16,091 bases of DNA from Kiritimatiellia bacterium (GCA_016303225.1 JAEDMC010000052.1:1-16091); one strand, 5' to 3'. Positions 7,145-14,800 are shown, counted from the first letter of the stretch. Notes: generated by a model from the sequence alone, not told the origin. Numbers and translations: made by a program.

Positions 7145-8170
7145 ATGACGAAAGCGTGGAGCATCTTGCCGGACGAATGGAAGCCGATCCTGAAGGACCG
7201 GGGTCTGAGGCCGTTTCGGGCAGACCAGATCCTGCAGTCCCTCTACCGCGACTACATCACCGACTGGGACGCCGCGACCACGCTCCCCAAGGACTTCCGC
7301 GAGACGCTGAAAGCCGAGTTCCCGATTACGAAATACGAGATCCTCGACGTCTCCGAGTCGGCGGACGGAACCAAGAAGCTCCTGATCGGCTTTGAGGACG
7401 GCAATTCCGTCGAGACCGTGCTCATTCCGGCGACCGGGCGCTTCACCCAGTGCATTTCCACCCAGGTCGGCTGCGCGATGGGCTGCGCGTTCTGCGCCAG
7501 CGGTTCGCGCGGCGTCGTCCGCTCGCTGACGGCGGACGAAATCGTCGCCGAGTACATGGCGGGACGCTCCCTCGGCGAAATCACCAACATCGTCGTGATG
7601 GGCATGGGCGAGCCCTTCGCCAACTACGACGAGACGCTCCGCGCACTGAAGCTCATCAACGCCGGCAGGGGTCCGAACCTCGGCGCCCGCCACATCACCC
7701 TTTCGACCTGCGGCGTCGTCCCGGGCTTCAAGAAGCTCGCCGCCGAAGGCATCCAGTTCGAGCTCTCCGTCTCGCTTCACGCGCCAAACGACGAGCTGAG
7801 GTCCCAGCTGATGCCCGTCAACAAGCGCTGGCCGATCGACGAGCTGCTGACGGCGTGTGCGGACTACACCAACGCCACCAAGCGCATCATCACCTTCGAG
7901 TACACGGTCATCAGGGGCGTCAACGACTCGCGCGCCTGCGCGGAAGAGCTCGCGGCCCAGGTCCGCCGCGTGCCGATGGCCAAGGTGAACCTCATCCCCC
8001 TTTCGCCCGTCGAGCACCGTCCCGACTTCAAGACGCCGTCCGAAGCGACGATGATGATGTTCCTCGACGTCCTCATGAAGCACCGCGTCCAGACGATGCT
8101 CCGCCGCTCCCGCGGCAAAGACGCGAATGCCGCCTGCGGACAACTCCGCCTGCGGCATCTGGATCGCTGA
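7145..8170 (+). CDS. rlmN: Dual-specificity RNA methyltransferase RlmN (23S A2503 / tRNA A37)
   Basis: This 341-residue radical-SAM enzyme makes 2-methyladenosine at A2503 of 23S rRNA, and in characterised members also at A37 of some tRNAs. The sequence shows the radical-SAM cluster CAMGCAFC (C110, C114, C117), the upstream cysteine equivalent to E. coli C118 (C103 in QCISTQVGC), GMGEP at 153-157, STCGVVPG, and the C-terminal RGKDANAACGQL with catalytic C331 (equivalent to C355). All key residues are present and the length is near the usual 340-390. The start follows an extended -10 by 8 nt with no Shine-Dalgarno. It is the only clear plus-strand protein gene in the window. Its 3' end converges on tRNA-Arg with 5 nt between them, and its last codons form a strong hairpin. 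Confidence 0.95.
   Translation: MTKAWSILPDEWKPILKDRGLRPFRADQILQSLYRDYITDWDAATTLPKDFRETLKAEFPITKYEILDVSESADGTKKLLIGFEDGNSVETVLIPATGRFTQCISTQVGCAMGCAFCASGSRGVVRSLTADEIVAEYMAGRSLGEITNIVVMGMGEPFANYDETLRALKLINAGRGPNLGARHITLSTCGVVPGFKKLAAEGIQFELSVSLHAPNDELRSQLMPVNKRWPIDELLTACADYTNATKRIITFEYTVIRGVNDSRACAEELAAQVRRVPMAKVNLIPLSPVEHRPDFKTPSEATMMMFLDVLMKHRVQTMLRRSRGKDANAACGQLRLRHLDR
8127..8158. other. 14-bp hairpin at the rlmN 3' end, downstream of the convergent tRNA
   Basis: ATGCCGCCTGCGGA and TCCGCCTGCGGCAT pair around a 4-nt loop with one T-T mismatch. The hairpin includes the codon for RlmN C331. Read on the other strand it sits 17 nt past the tRNA-Arg CCA end. There is no T-tract on either side, so it is not a classical terminator. 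It may protect 3' ends or stop convergent transcription in both directions. Confidence 0.5.
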
Positions 8171-8175
8171 GTTCT

Positions 8176-8252
8176 TGGTGGGACCGCCGGGAATCGAACC
8201 CGGAACCTACGGTTTAGGAAACCGTCGCTCTGTCCAGTTGAGCTACGATCCC
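8176..8252 (-). tRNA. tRNA-Arg (anticodon CCT)
   Basis: A complete 77-nt cloverleaf with encoded CCA. The acceptor GGGATCG pairs with CGGTCCC (one T-G wobble); the D stem is GCTC/GAGC; the anticodon stem ACGGT/ACCGT carries loop TTCCTAA, so the anticodon is CCT, reading AGG; the T arm is CCGGG-TTCGATT-CCCGG; the discriminator is A. Transcription starts from an extended -10 at 8266-8274. The gene is convergent with rlmN. Confidence 0.95.
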
Positions 8253-8265
8253 GAATGGGACGGAT

Positions 8266-8274
8266 ATTATACCA
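8266..8274 (-). promoter_or_regulatory. Extended -10 promoter of tRNA-Arg
   Basis: The minus strand reads TGG-TATAAT (8274-8266), 13 nt before the mature tRNA 5' end. The -35 position falls in the last codons of smc and does not match the consensus. Confidence 0.6.
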
Positions 8275-8280
8275 AATAAA

Positions 8281-9402
8281 TCACTTCTTCGCCTTCACGC
8301 CCAGATCGCTGAGCTTCATGGAGATGACGCGAGAAACGCCCTTCTCCTGCTGGCTGACGCCGTACACGAGGTCGGAGCCGGCGATCGTGTGCTGGTTGTG
8401 CGTGATGATCAGGAACTGGCTCTGCTGGAGAAACTCCTTAAGCTGTTCCACGAAGCGGCCGATGTTCGCGTCGTCCAAGGCGGCGTCGAGCTCGTCCAGC
8501 ATGCAGAACGGAGCCGGCTTGATCATGAAGATCGAGAAGAGGAGCGCCACCGCCGTCATCGTGCGCTCGCCGCCGGAGAGCAGCGTCACGGACTGCGGAC
8601 GCTTGCCCGGAGGCCGCGCGATGATGTCGATGCCGCACTCGAGCGGATCTTCCTCGTTCTCCAGCAGGACGAGGCGCGCCTCGCCGCCGCCGAAGAGCCG
8701 CGTGAACATCGTCTGGAAATTCTTGTTCGCCGTCTCGAACGTCGTCTTGAACATGTTCCCGGACGTGTCGTTCAAGTTGTTGATGAGATCCAGGAGCTGC
8801 GTGCGCGCGGCCTGCAGGTCTTCCTCCTGCGCCTTCTCCCGCGCATAGCGCTCCTCGAGCTCGCGGCACTCGTCGATCGCGACCATGTTCACGGGACCGA
8901 GCGCGGCAATCTCCGCCTGCAAGCGCCCGACCGTGCCCTCCAGCTCCTCCAGCGACGGCACGACGCCCTTCTTCCATTCGGGATCGGGCTCGCGCATCAC
9001 CGCATCGGCGAAGAGACCGTACTCGTCCTGCAGATGCCCGTAGACGTTCTGCCGGCGCATGGTCGCCTCGGCGGCCTGCACCTCGAGCTTGCCGCGGAAG
9101 TCCTTCGCCTGGTCGAGCTCGGCGCGGCGGGACGCGACCTCCTGGTCTGCCGCCGCGATGCGCTCGAGCATGCTCGCACGCTTGCCGCGCTGCTCGTTGA
9201 TGAGATCGACGTAGCTCGCCGCCTTCTGCTTGAGCTCCTCGAGCTGGTCGAAGAGGTCGCCGGACTCCTCGGTCAGCTTGGCAATCGAATCCTCGTAGTC
9301 GCGGATACCCTCCTCGCGGGCGGCAATCGCGTGCTCGAGCTCCTCGCGGCGGCTCTTCGCGGTCTCGTTCTGCTGACCGACGAACGAAAGCTCCTGCTCC
9401 AT
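8281..9402 (-). CDS. smc: SMC chromosome-segregation ATPase, C-terminal half (arm and C-head)
   Basis: The 373-residue frame directly continues the N-terminal half after an in-frame TAG (9405-9403). Residues 1 to about 165 are coiled coil. The conserved ALGPVNMVAI segment follows (167-176), then a second helical stretch, then the C-terminal head with signature LSGGERTMTA (275-284), Walker B and catalytic glutamate FCMLDELDAALDDAN (299-313), and the switch LIITHNQHTI (331-340). SMC heads form a two-part ATPase, so this half needs the N-terminal half. It could be made by readthrough of the TAG or by restart at the ATG that immediately follows it; no strong Shine-Dalgarno precedes that ATG. The head is well conserved, which argues against long decay. 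The stop is TGA at 8281-8283, 7 nt from the tRNA -10 box. Confidence 0.85.
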   Translation of the reverse strand: MEQELSFVGQQNETAKSRREELEHAIAAREEGIRDYEDSIAKLTEESGDLFDQLEELKQKAASYVDLINEQRGKRASMLERIAAADQEVASRRAELDQAKDFRGKLEVQAAEATMRRQNVYGHLQDEYGLFADAVMREPDPEWKKGVVPSLEELEGTVGRLQAEIAALGPVNMVAIDECRELEERYAREKAQEEDLQAARTQLLDLINNLNDTSGNMFKTTFETANKNFQTMFTRLFGGGEARLVLLENEEDPLECGIDIIARPPGKRPQSVTLLSGGERTMTAVALLFSIFMIKPAPFCMLDELDAALDDANIGRFVEQLKEFLQQSQFLIITHNQHTIAGSDLVYGVSQQEKGVSRVISMKLSDLGVKAKK

Positions 9403-10785
9403 CTAGCTCACGGCGATGCGCTGCTCGGTGAGCTTCTGCGACGTGGGGATGTTCTTCAGCTCCAAGGCGCGAAGCTCGTCCTCGGCAGCGGTCACGACGG
9501 CGAGGAGGTCCTCTCGCTTCATCATCGTCGTCACGGTCGTGCCGGCCTTCCAGGTTTCGACCGCGCCGTTGCGCTCGACCTTGCTGTCGTCGACGAGCGA
9601 ACCCGTGCGGGTCGTATCCGCCACCTCGCGGCGCTTCGCGGCGACGTCTTCGCGCCGGGCGTCGATCTCCTTCTGGAGTGCGTTAAACTCCTCTTCGGCC
9701 GCAACCTGCGACTCGCGGGCGGCCGCCAGCGAGTCCGTCAGGAGCTGCGTCTTCTGCTCGAGCGACTCGGACTGCATCCGCACGTCCTCAAGCGCACGCT
9801 TCGACCCCTCGATCTCGATGCGGTCACGCTCGGCGAAGGTCTTGTACTCCTCGACTCGCTGGGCATTGACGCCGATGACCTCTTTCGCACGCTGATAGGC
9901 GCCCTCGGCGGCCGCCTGCTGCGACGCGAGAGTCTGCAGCCCGTCTTCGAGCTCGTGAATCTGCTGGTGAAGCTCCTGCGCCGTCTGCTCGGCCGTCGTC
10001 ACGACCTCGCTCGCCTCGGCAATCGCCTGGTCGACCTCGTTGCGGTTCTTCGCGTTCTGCTCGAGCTCGAGGTCGAACGAGTGGATCCGCTGGCGGGACA
10101 CGTAGATGTCGAGCCCGCGCAGCTCGTCGCGCAGCTCCTTGTACTTCTGCGCTTTGCCGACCTGTCGCTGCAGCGAGCCGATCTGGCGCTTCATCTCCCG
10201 GAGGACGTCCTGCTCGCGCAAAAGGTTTTGCTCCGTCTGCTCGATCTTCCGGAGCGCCTCCTTGCGGTCGGCCTTGAACTTGGTGATGCCGGCCGCCTCC
10301 TCGAACACCGCGCGGCGGTCTTCGGGCTTGGACGAGAGAATCGCGTCGATCTGGCCCTGGGCCATCACCGAGTAGGAACTCGTGCCGATGCCCGTGCCCA
10401 TGAAGAGATGCTGGACGTCCTTGAGACGGCACGCCTGCTTGTTGATGAAGTACTCGCCCGAACCGTCGCGATAGACGCGGCGGGTGATCGTCACCTCGTG
10501 ATAGTCGGTGCCGAGCTCCTTCTCGCAGTCGGCGAAGGTGATGGACACTTCCGCAAGCCCGAGCGGCTTGCGCGTGTCGGTGCCGTTGAAGACCACGTCG
10601 ACGAGCTTGGAGCAACGCAGAGCCGTCGGCTTCTGCTCTCCGAGCACCCAGCGGATCGAGTCGGAGACGTTGGATTTGCCGCAGCCGTTCGGACCGACAA
10701 TGGCAACGAGGCCCGGCTCGAACGTGAGTCGGGTCTTGTCGGCAAAGCTCTTGAAGCCGATGATGTCCAGCTGCTTGAGATACAT
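9403..10785 (-). CDS. smc: SMC chromosome-segregation ATPase, N-terminal half (N-head and arm)
   Basis: The 460-residue frame starts MYLKQLDIIGFKSFADKT, the standard SMC N-terminus. It has Walker A GPNGCGKSN at 31-39, the Q-loop region, MAQGQID and FEEAAGITKFK. The first arm is coiled coil from about 175 to 388, followed by about 30 non-heptad residues (TTRTGSLVDDSKVERNGAVE, then TWKAG) and more coil to a TAG stop at 9405-9403. No hinge domain is recognisable. Both halves together give 834 codons, against about 1150-1200 for typical SMC. ATG 10785 is chosen because it lies 7 nt after TATAAT and begins the conserved SMC N-terminus; an in-frame ATG at 10827 would start inside the terminator hairpin. 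The mRNA is therefore probably leaderless. SMC condenses and segregates the chromosome with ScpA and ScpB, which are not in the window. Confidence 0.88.
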   Translation of the reverse strand: MYLKQLDIIGFKSFADKTRLTFEPGLVAIVGPNGCGKSNVSDSIRWVLGEQKPTALRCSKLVDVVFNGTDTRKPLGLAEVSITFADCEKELGTDYHEVTITRRVYRDGSGEYFINKQACRLKDVQHLFMGTGIGTSSYSVMAQGQIDAILSSKPEDRRAVFEEAAGITKFKADRKEALRKIEQTEQNLLREQDVLREMKRQIGSLQRQVGKAQKYKELRDELRGLDIYVSRQRIHSFDLELEQNAKNRNEVDQAIAEASEVVTTAEQTAQELHQQIHELEDGLQTLASQQAAAEGAYQRAKEVIGVNAQRVEEYKTFAERDRIEIEGSKRALEDVRMQSESLEQKTQLLTDSLAAARESQVAAEEEFNALQKEIDARREDVAAKRREVADTTRTGSLVDDSKVERNGAVETWKAGTTVTTMMKREDLLAVVTAAEDELRALELKNIPTSQKLTEQRIAVS

Positions 10786-10792
10786 TGAGCGT

Positions 10793-10801
10793 ATTATATC
10801 A
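10793..10801 (-). promoter_or_regulatory. Extended -10 promoter of smc
   Basis: The minus strand reads TGA-TATAAT (10801-10793), then 7 nt, then the smc ATG. No -35 is apparent; its position is occupied by the terminator hairpin. Confidence 0.65.
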
Positions 10802-10831
10802 AAAAATCCGTCTCCCTTGTGGGACACGGAT
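10800..10831 (-). terminator. Rho-independent terminator, probably bidirectional
   Basis: ATCCGTCTCCC and GGGACACGGAT form a stem with one C-C mismatch around a TTGT loop (10806-10831). On the minus strand the stem runs into TTTTTT, ending transcription from the toxin-antitoxin side. On the plus strand it is followed by CTTTCTTTTTATT. The minus-strand T-tract directly abuts the smc -10 box. Confidence 0.75.
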
Positions 10832-10952
10832 CTTTCTTTTTATTGGCGTTTGTTTGTTGTTCTTTCTTTGTCCTACATGGCTTGCTTATCGACCTACTTC
10901 ATCTCAACGGCGACCTTGAAGAAGTTGCTCACAGGCCAACTCCAACGGCAAG

Positions 10953-11178
10953 TTACTTGAACGGATTGACTGCCTTCATACCGCAATAAACCTGCCCATC
11001 GTTCAGGTCTTCTGACCAGAACTCTTCACATCCGTTTGCCTCGGCCGTCGCAAGAAGCAACGAGTCGTAGAACTGCAAACCGTAGCGTTTCTTGATCTCT
11101 ATGGCTCTCCGCGTCAGCTTCGGATTGAGCGGAACGGTCTGCGGCGTAAATCAGGATATTGGAGTCAAGAAACTTCAT
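10953..11178 (-). pseudogene. PIN-domain (VapC-like) toxin gene, internally deleted and frameshifted
   Basis: The ATG at 11178 overlaps the antitoxin stop codon (ATGA). The first codons read MKFLDSNILIYA, the standard PIN start with the first catalytic Asp (D5). The frame then breaks. The next frame reads QTVPLNPKLTRRAIEIKKRY, then GLQFYDSLLLATAEANGC, then SEDLNDGQ, ending VNPFK with TAA at 10955-10953, which is the C-terminal half of a PIN domain with its acidic residues (YDS, SED). About 65-70 middle residues, including the expected second catalytic acid, are missing. The remaining 226 nt are not a multiple of three. A normal PIN toxin has 130-145 residues. The product should be inactive as an RNase. 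It is the second gene of the antitoxin operon. Confidence 0.85.
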
Positions 11179-11420
11179 GCGAAAGAGACCTCGGGTTCGT
11201 AAGCATCAGCCCGGTTGAACTTGTAGGGCTCCTGAATGCGTCCACGACCCTTGCGCACCGTCTCACGCCACTTGTCCATCAATCCGCGTCCAAGCCGATC
11301 TCGCCGAATGGCCTCCTTGAGGTATTCCACAAACATCTGACCGATTGTCGTCCCACGGCTCGTCATATATTCACGAACCTCCGCATCAGTAACCGACTCC
11401 GTGTCAATCATTATGCTCAT
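11175..11420 (-). CDS. Antitoxin of a type II toxin-antitoxin pair
   Basis: The 81-residue product starts MSIMIDTESV. It has a predicted helical middle (TIGQMFVEYLKEAIRRDR) and an extended basic/aromatic tail (YKFNRADAYEPEV), the usual build of a VapB/RelB-like antitoxin whose tail wraps its toxin. I do not recognise the exact family. ATG 11420 is chosen over GTG 11444 because AGGAGG lies 8 nt upstream of it, while the GTG lies within the -10 box. An extended -10 sits 24 nt upstream. The stop overlaps the PIN toxin start by 4 nt, implying translational coupling. The partner toxin is broken, so the antitoxin survives as an orphan unless it neutralises a toxin elsewhere. Confidence 0.75.
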   Translation of the reverse strand: MSIMIDTESVTDAEVREYMTSRGTTIGQMFVEYLKEAIRRDRLGRGLMDKWRETVRKGRGRIQEPYKFNRADAYEPEVSFA

Positions 11421-11443
11421 GCCATCAACCTCCTTCGCAACCA

Positions 11444-11452
11444 ATTATACCA
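11444..11452 (-). promoter_or_regulatory. Extended -10 promoter of the toxin-antitoxin operon
   Basis: The minus strand reads TGG-TATAAT (11452-11444). It is followed by a short leader with an AGGAGG site before ATG 11420. No clear -35. Confidence 0.6.
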
Positions 11453-11480
11453 AAATCTCTCGGCGCATTGCGTATGAATT

Positions 11481-11519
11481 TTACAGGTCACACACTTGTG
11501 CCACCTCCGCCAGTATCAC
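11481..11519 (-). other. Tiny 12-codon frame overlapping the antitoxin-like remnant, possible toxin stump
   Basis: GTG at 11519-11517 overlaps the preceding TGA (GTGA). The frame reads VILAEVAQVCDL and stops at TAA 11483-11481. A start/stop overlap at this point is typical of toxin genes behind antitoxins, and many PIN toxins begin M-I-L-V-D. The frame may therefore be the joined start and end of a deleted toxin. It is too short to prove this. Confidence 0.2.
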
Positions 11520-11722
11520 AGCTCGACCTTTCGTCCGGGCGTACGCGCCCCCTCGATTTCCGAAACGATCTCATCGGTGGAGCGCGAATCCCGCCATTTG
11601 CCGAACACGGCGCGGAACGCCTCCTTCTGCTTGGCAATGCGGTTCTCCGGATCATGTCGAACTCCGAACGTCCCGACACGACATAATCGAGAATGTACAA
11701 CATCTCGCCGTTCAATTTGCAA
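11516..11722 (-). pseudogene. Second antitoxin-like remnant
   Basis: The last 43 or so codons read ENRIAKQKEAFRAVFGKW, then RDSRSTDEIVSEIEGAR, then TPGRKVEL, with TGA at 11518-11516. The R-S-T-D-E-I ... R-T-x-G-R-x-V-E-L ending resembles the tails of small antitoxins paired with PIN toxins. The N-terminal part in this frame has no ATG and does not look like an antitoxin. A TTG at 11722 would give 68 residues. Another frame from ATG 11703 reads MLYILDYVVSGRSEFDMIR before diverging. A frameshift or internal deletion is the simplest reading. Family assignment is from memory and uncertain. The gene lies between SNF2 and the other antitoxin, with its own -10 box upstream. I see nothing else in 11453-11810. 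Confidence 0.45.
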
Positions 11723-11741
11723 CCATTTTGCAACTGCGGAT

Positions 11742-11750
11742 AGTATAGCA
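11742..11750 (-). promoter_or_regulatory. Extended -10 promoter upstream of the antitoxin-like remnant
   Basis: The minus strand reads TGC-TATACT (11750-11742), one base from the perfect hexamer used elsewhere. It is about 60 nt past the SNF2 stop codon. No -35 is evident. Confidence 0.45.
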
Positions 11751-11810
11751 TATTTCCTCGTCTCGCGGGCTTTTCCCCTGTCCCTGTTTGATCTCCATGC
11801 AGGCGAATCT

Positions 11811-14800
11811 TCACGCTTGCGACAGGAGATCGAACATCGCCTCTGCACTGAGGGACGATGCGCCGCCGGAAAGCACGTCTTCCGAGAGAGCGGCCTTCTT
11901 CGCATGCAGGTTGACGACCTTCTCCTCGATCGTATCCTTGCAGATCAACCGATAGACCGTGACCGGAAGGTGTTGCCCGATGCGATGGACGCGATCCGCC
12001 GCCTGGTTTTCCACCGCCGGATTCCACCAGGGGTCAAGCAGCACCACATAGTTCGCCGCCGTCAGGTTGAGGCCCATTCCGCCCGCCTTCAGCGAGATCA
12101 GGAAGAAATCGCCTTCGCCGGACTGAAACGCCGCCACCTCCCGTTCGCGCTCCGCCTTCGGCGTCGCCCCGTCGAGGTACTTGTAGGTCCAGCCCCGTTC
12201 GTCCAGCGCTCGCCGCACGATCGCAAGGCAGTCGACGAACTGGGAGAAGACGAGCGCCCGGTGGTTGTTTGCCCGCAATCCCTCAAGAAGTTCGCACAGG
12301 CGTTCGAGCTTGGCCGAGACCTGAACCGCCGGCATCACGAGGGACGGATGACAGCAGAAACGCCTCAGCCGCGTAAGTTCCGCCAGAATCGCGATCTTGT
12401 TCTGCCGGTCGCCGGACTCGAGCTTCGCCACGGCGTTTTGCCTCGTCGCCTCGTAGGCGTGACGTTCCTCCTCGCCCATCACGACGGGAACGGTGATCTC
12501 CTCCTTCTCCGGGAGGTCCGTGAGAACGTCCCGTTTGAGGCGGCGGAGTATGAGCGGCTTCACCAGACGCTTGAGCCGGGGCGAGGCCTCGCCATGCGGC
12601 GCGAGCTCGCGCGCAAAGCGGCTTTCTCCGCCCAGCATGCCGGGATTGATGAAATCGAAGATGCTCCACAGCTCCGACAGCCGGTTCTCGATGGGCGTTC
12701 CCGTCGCGACCACCCTGAACTTCGCCTTAAGCGTCTTCACCGTCTTCGACCGCTTCGTCAGGTGGTTCTTGATCGCCTGCGCCTCGTCCAGCACGACGGC
12801 ATTCCATGCGAGGAACGCGAACTTGTCCTCGCGCGAAGACAGCACACCATAGCTCGTCACGACGACGTCATGGCTCTTCGCGATCTTCGCGACATCCTCG
12901 TCCGCCGCAGCGGGGTTCTGTCCGACGACCGCACAAGTGAGCGTCGGCGCGAACCGGGCGATCTCGTCTCGCCAGTTGAAGACGACGGACGCGGGAGCGA
13001 CGACGAGCGATGGCCCGTCCTTGCGGCGCCTGAGGAGAAGCGCGATAAGCTGAACCGTCTTGCCAAGCCCCATATCGTCCGCGAGACACGCCCCGATGCC
13101 GCAGTCGGCGAGCCGTGCCAGCAATTCGTATCCCTCGACCTGGTACGGTCGCATCTGGCATTTGAGCCCCGCCGGCAGGGCGACACCCGCCGCGAACACG
13201 TCACGGATGCGGTCGATGCGCGAACGGACGATCTCCGGAAGCGGCAGTTCGTCGTCCGCTCCCGTCTCGCGCGCCGCCCTTTCAAGCGACGGCAGCGCGG
13301 CCGGTGAAATTGAGAGCCCTCCGTTGCGTTCCACGCCCGCGCCTTTCAGCGCCTCCACCCGTCGCGCCAGCACGGCGGACAGCTTCAGGTAGCGGTCGTC
13401 CGAGAGCTTCACGTAGGCACCCTCGCGCGAATCGAAGGATCGAATCAGGTCGATGAACGACAGCACCTTCCCGTCATCGAGCGTGAATTCGCCCGTGACG
13501 CTCAACCAGTAGTCCGCCGTCTCGCCGCCCGAGATCGACGCCGTGTGCGCCTGCAGCCGCGAAACGCGAAGTCCCTCACCCTCCGGCCATTCAAGCGAGA
13601 ACGCCCCGGACACGCTTGCGGCCTTGAGCGCCGACAGCGCGTCGAGCGCCTCCTCCGCGTTGTCAAGGATCCAGTGCCGCGCATCCGGCTGCGCGGAGCC
13701 GAAGGGCTTCATCACCTCCTGCACGGGAGCAATCGCGGCGCGTTCCGCCGCGAAGTCACGCACGAGCACCTCGCGCCCGCCCTTCTTGTCCACGACCGGA
13801 CGCTCCGCCAGTCCCGCGCACGGCTCGACGACGACATCCGGCTGGCGCGAAATGCGCACCGCCGCGCGGACGGAGAGTTCCCCGCCCGCATACCGAAGGC
13901 GTACGACACACTCGTTCAGCGCCTTGCGCGACTTGCCCGCACCGCCCTTCCCGCCACCTGCGGAGAACGGCAGGACGCTGTCGCTGGACTCGATCCACCG
14001 CTCGAACTTCGCCACCCCTTCCGGCGGAATTCTCAGCCGTCCGCCGCCCGAATGTCGGTTGACGATTCCGGCCAGGACCGCAAACCGCTCCGTGCAGTAG
14101 TGAAGCTCGAAAACGCCCTTCTGCTTTTTCTTGAGCATGAACTGCCTCGGATCCACTGTCGCCCGGTCGGGAACCCGCAGGGTGATCGATCCGTCCGCTT
14201 CGGTCCGCAAGTCGATCTTTGACTCGCGGGCGCGAAGTTCAAGCGGCTCGGCGGCTTTGTCCTTGGTGCGCGTCCATCCGCCGAGTTCGCGGCACATCAG
14301 GTTGTCGAGTCCGCAGAGGCACGCCAAGTCTTCGCACTTCGGCGTCATGCAGTTGCGCTTGAAGCCGGACGAGAGAACGCCGTCCTTGACGAGCTGGCTC
14401 CTGACCGCACGATCACGTTCGGTCAGGATCTCGTCATATTCGCCGGCCAGCAGCCTCTTGTCTGAAACAGTCGTCAGCGACACGCCCTCGCCGTCCTTCG
14501 CCCGTTTCCCGCTCACCGCCGCGCCGACGGCCTCGGCCCGCCAGTCGCCGCGGTAGTCCTCGCTGATGTCCACAACCCAGAAGAGACGGCTTCCGTCATG
14601 ATTCCGCTTCCGCCGTCCCGTCCCCTTCGCCGGCTTGACCGCCTTTTCGAATGCCGCAAGGGCCGTCTCCCATGCGGACGAGTTGTCCGCCGGTGCGCCG
14701 GTCACGATGCGTCCGCCGTTCTTTTCCGCCTCGCGTAGGAACGTTGCGCACTTCGCGTCCTCGCCGAAATCGTAGACCGACTTGCAGGTCGCGGCCAGCG

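Noticed and set aside
7115..8158. 347-codon minus-strand frame opposite rlmN
   Set aside because: rlmN is certain from its radical-SAM motifs; the antisense frame has only a compositional bias.
10832..10952. Minus-strand frame reading WPVSNFFKVAVEMK before a TAG at 10894, resembling the C-terminal end of exported Kiritimatiellota-type proteins
   Set aside because: Only about 15-19 codons, no upstream homology, directly behind the PIN remnant. Too short to call; noted as a possible gene fragment.
13920..13970. KGGAGKS in the middle of the SNF2 protein, matching a deviant Walker A motif
   Set aside because: It lies in a glycine/lysine-rich linker (AGGGKGGAGKSRK) with no ParA/MinD-like sequence around it. 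Low-complexity chance match.
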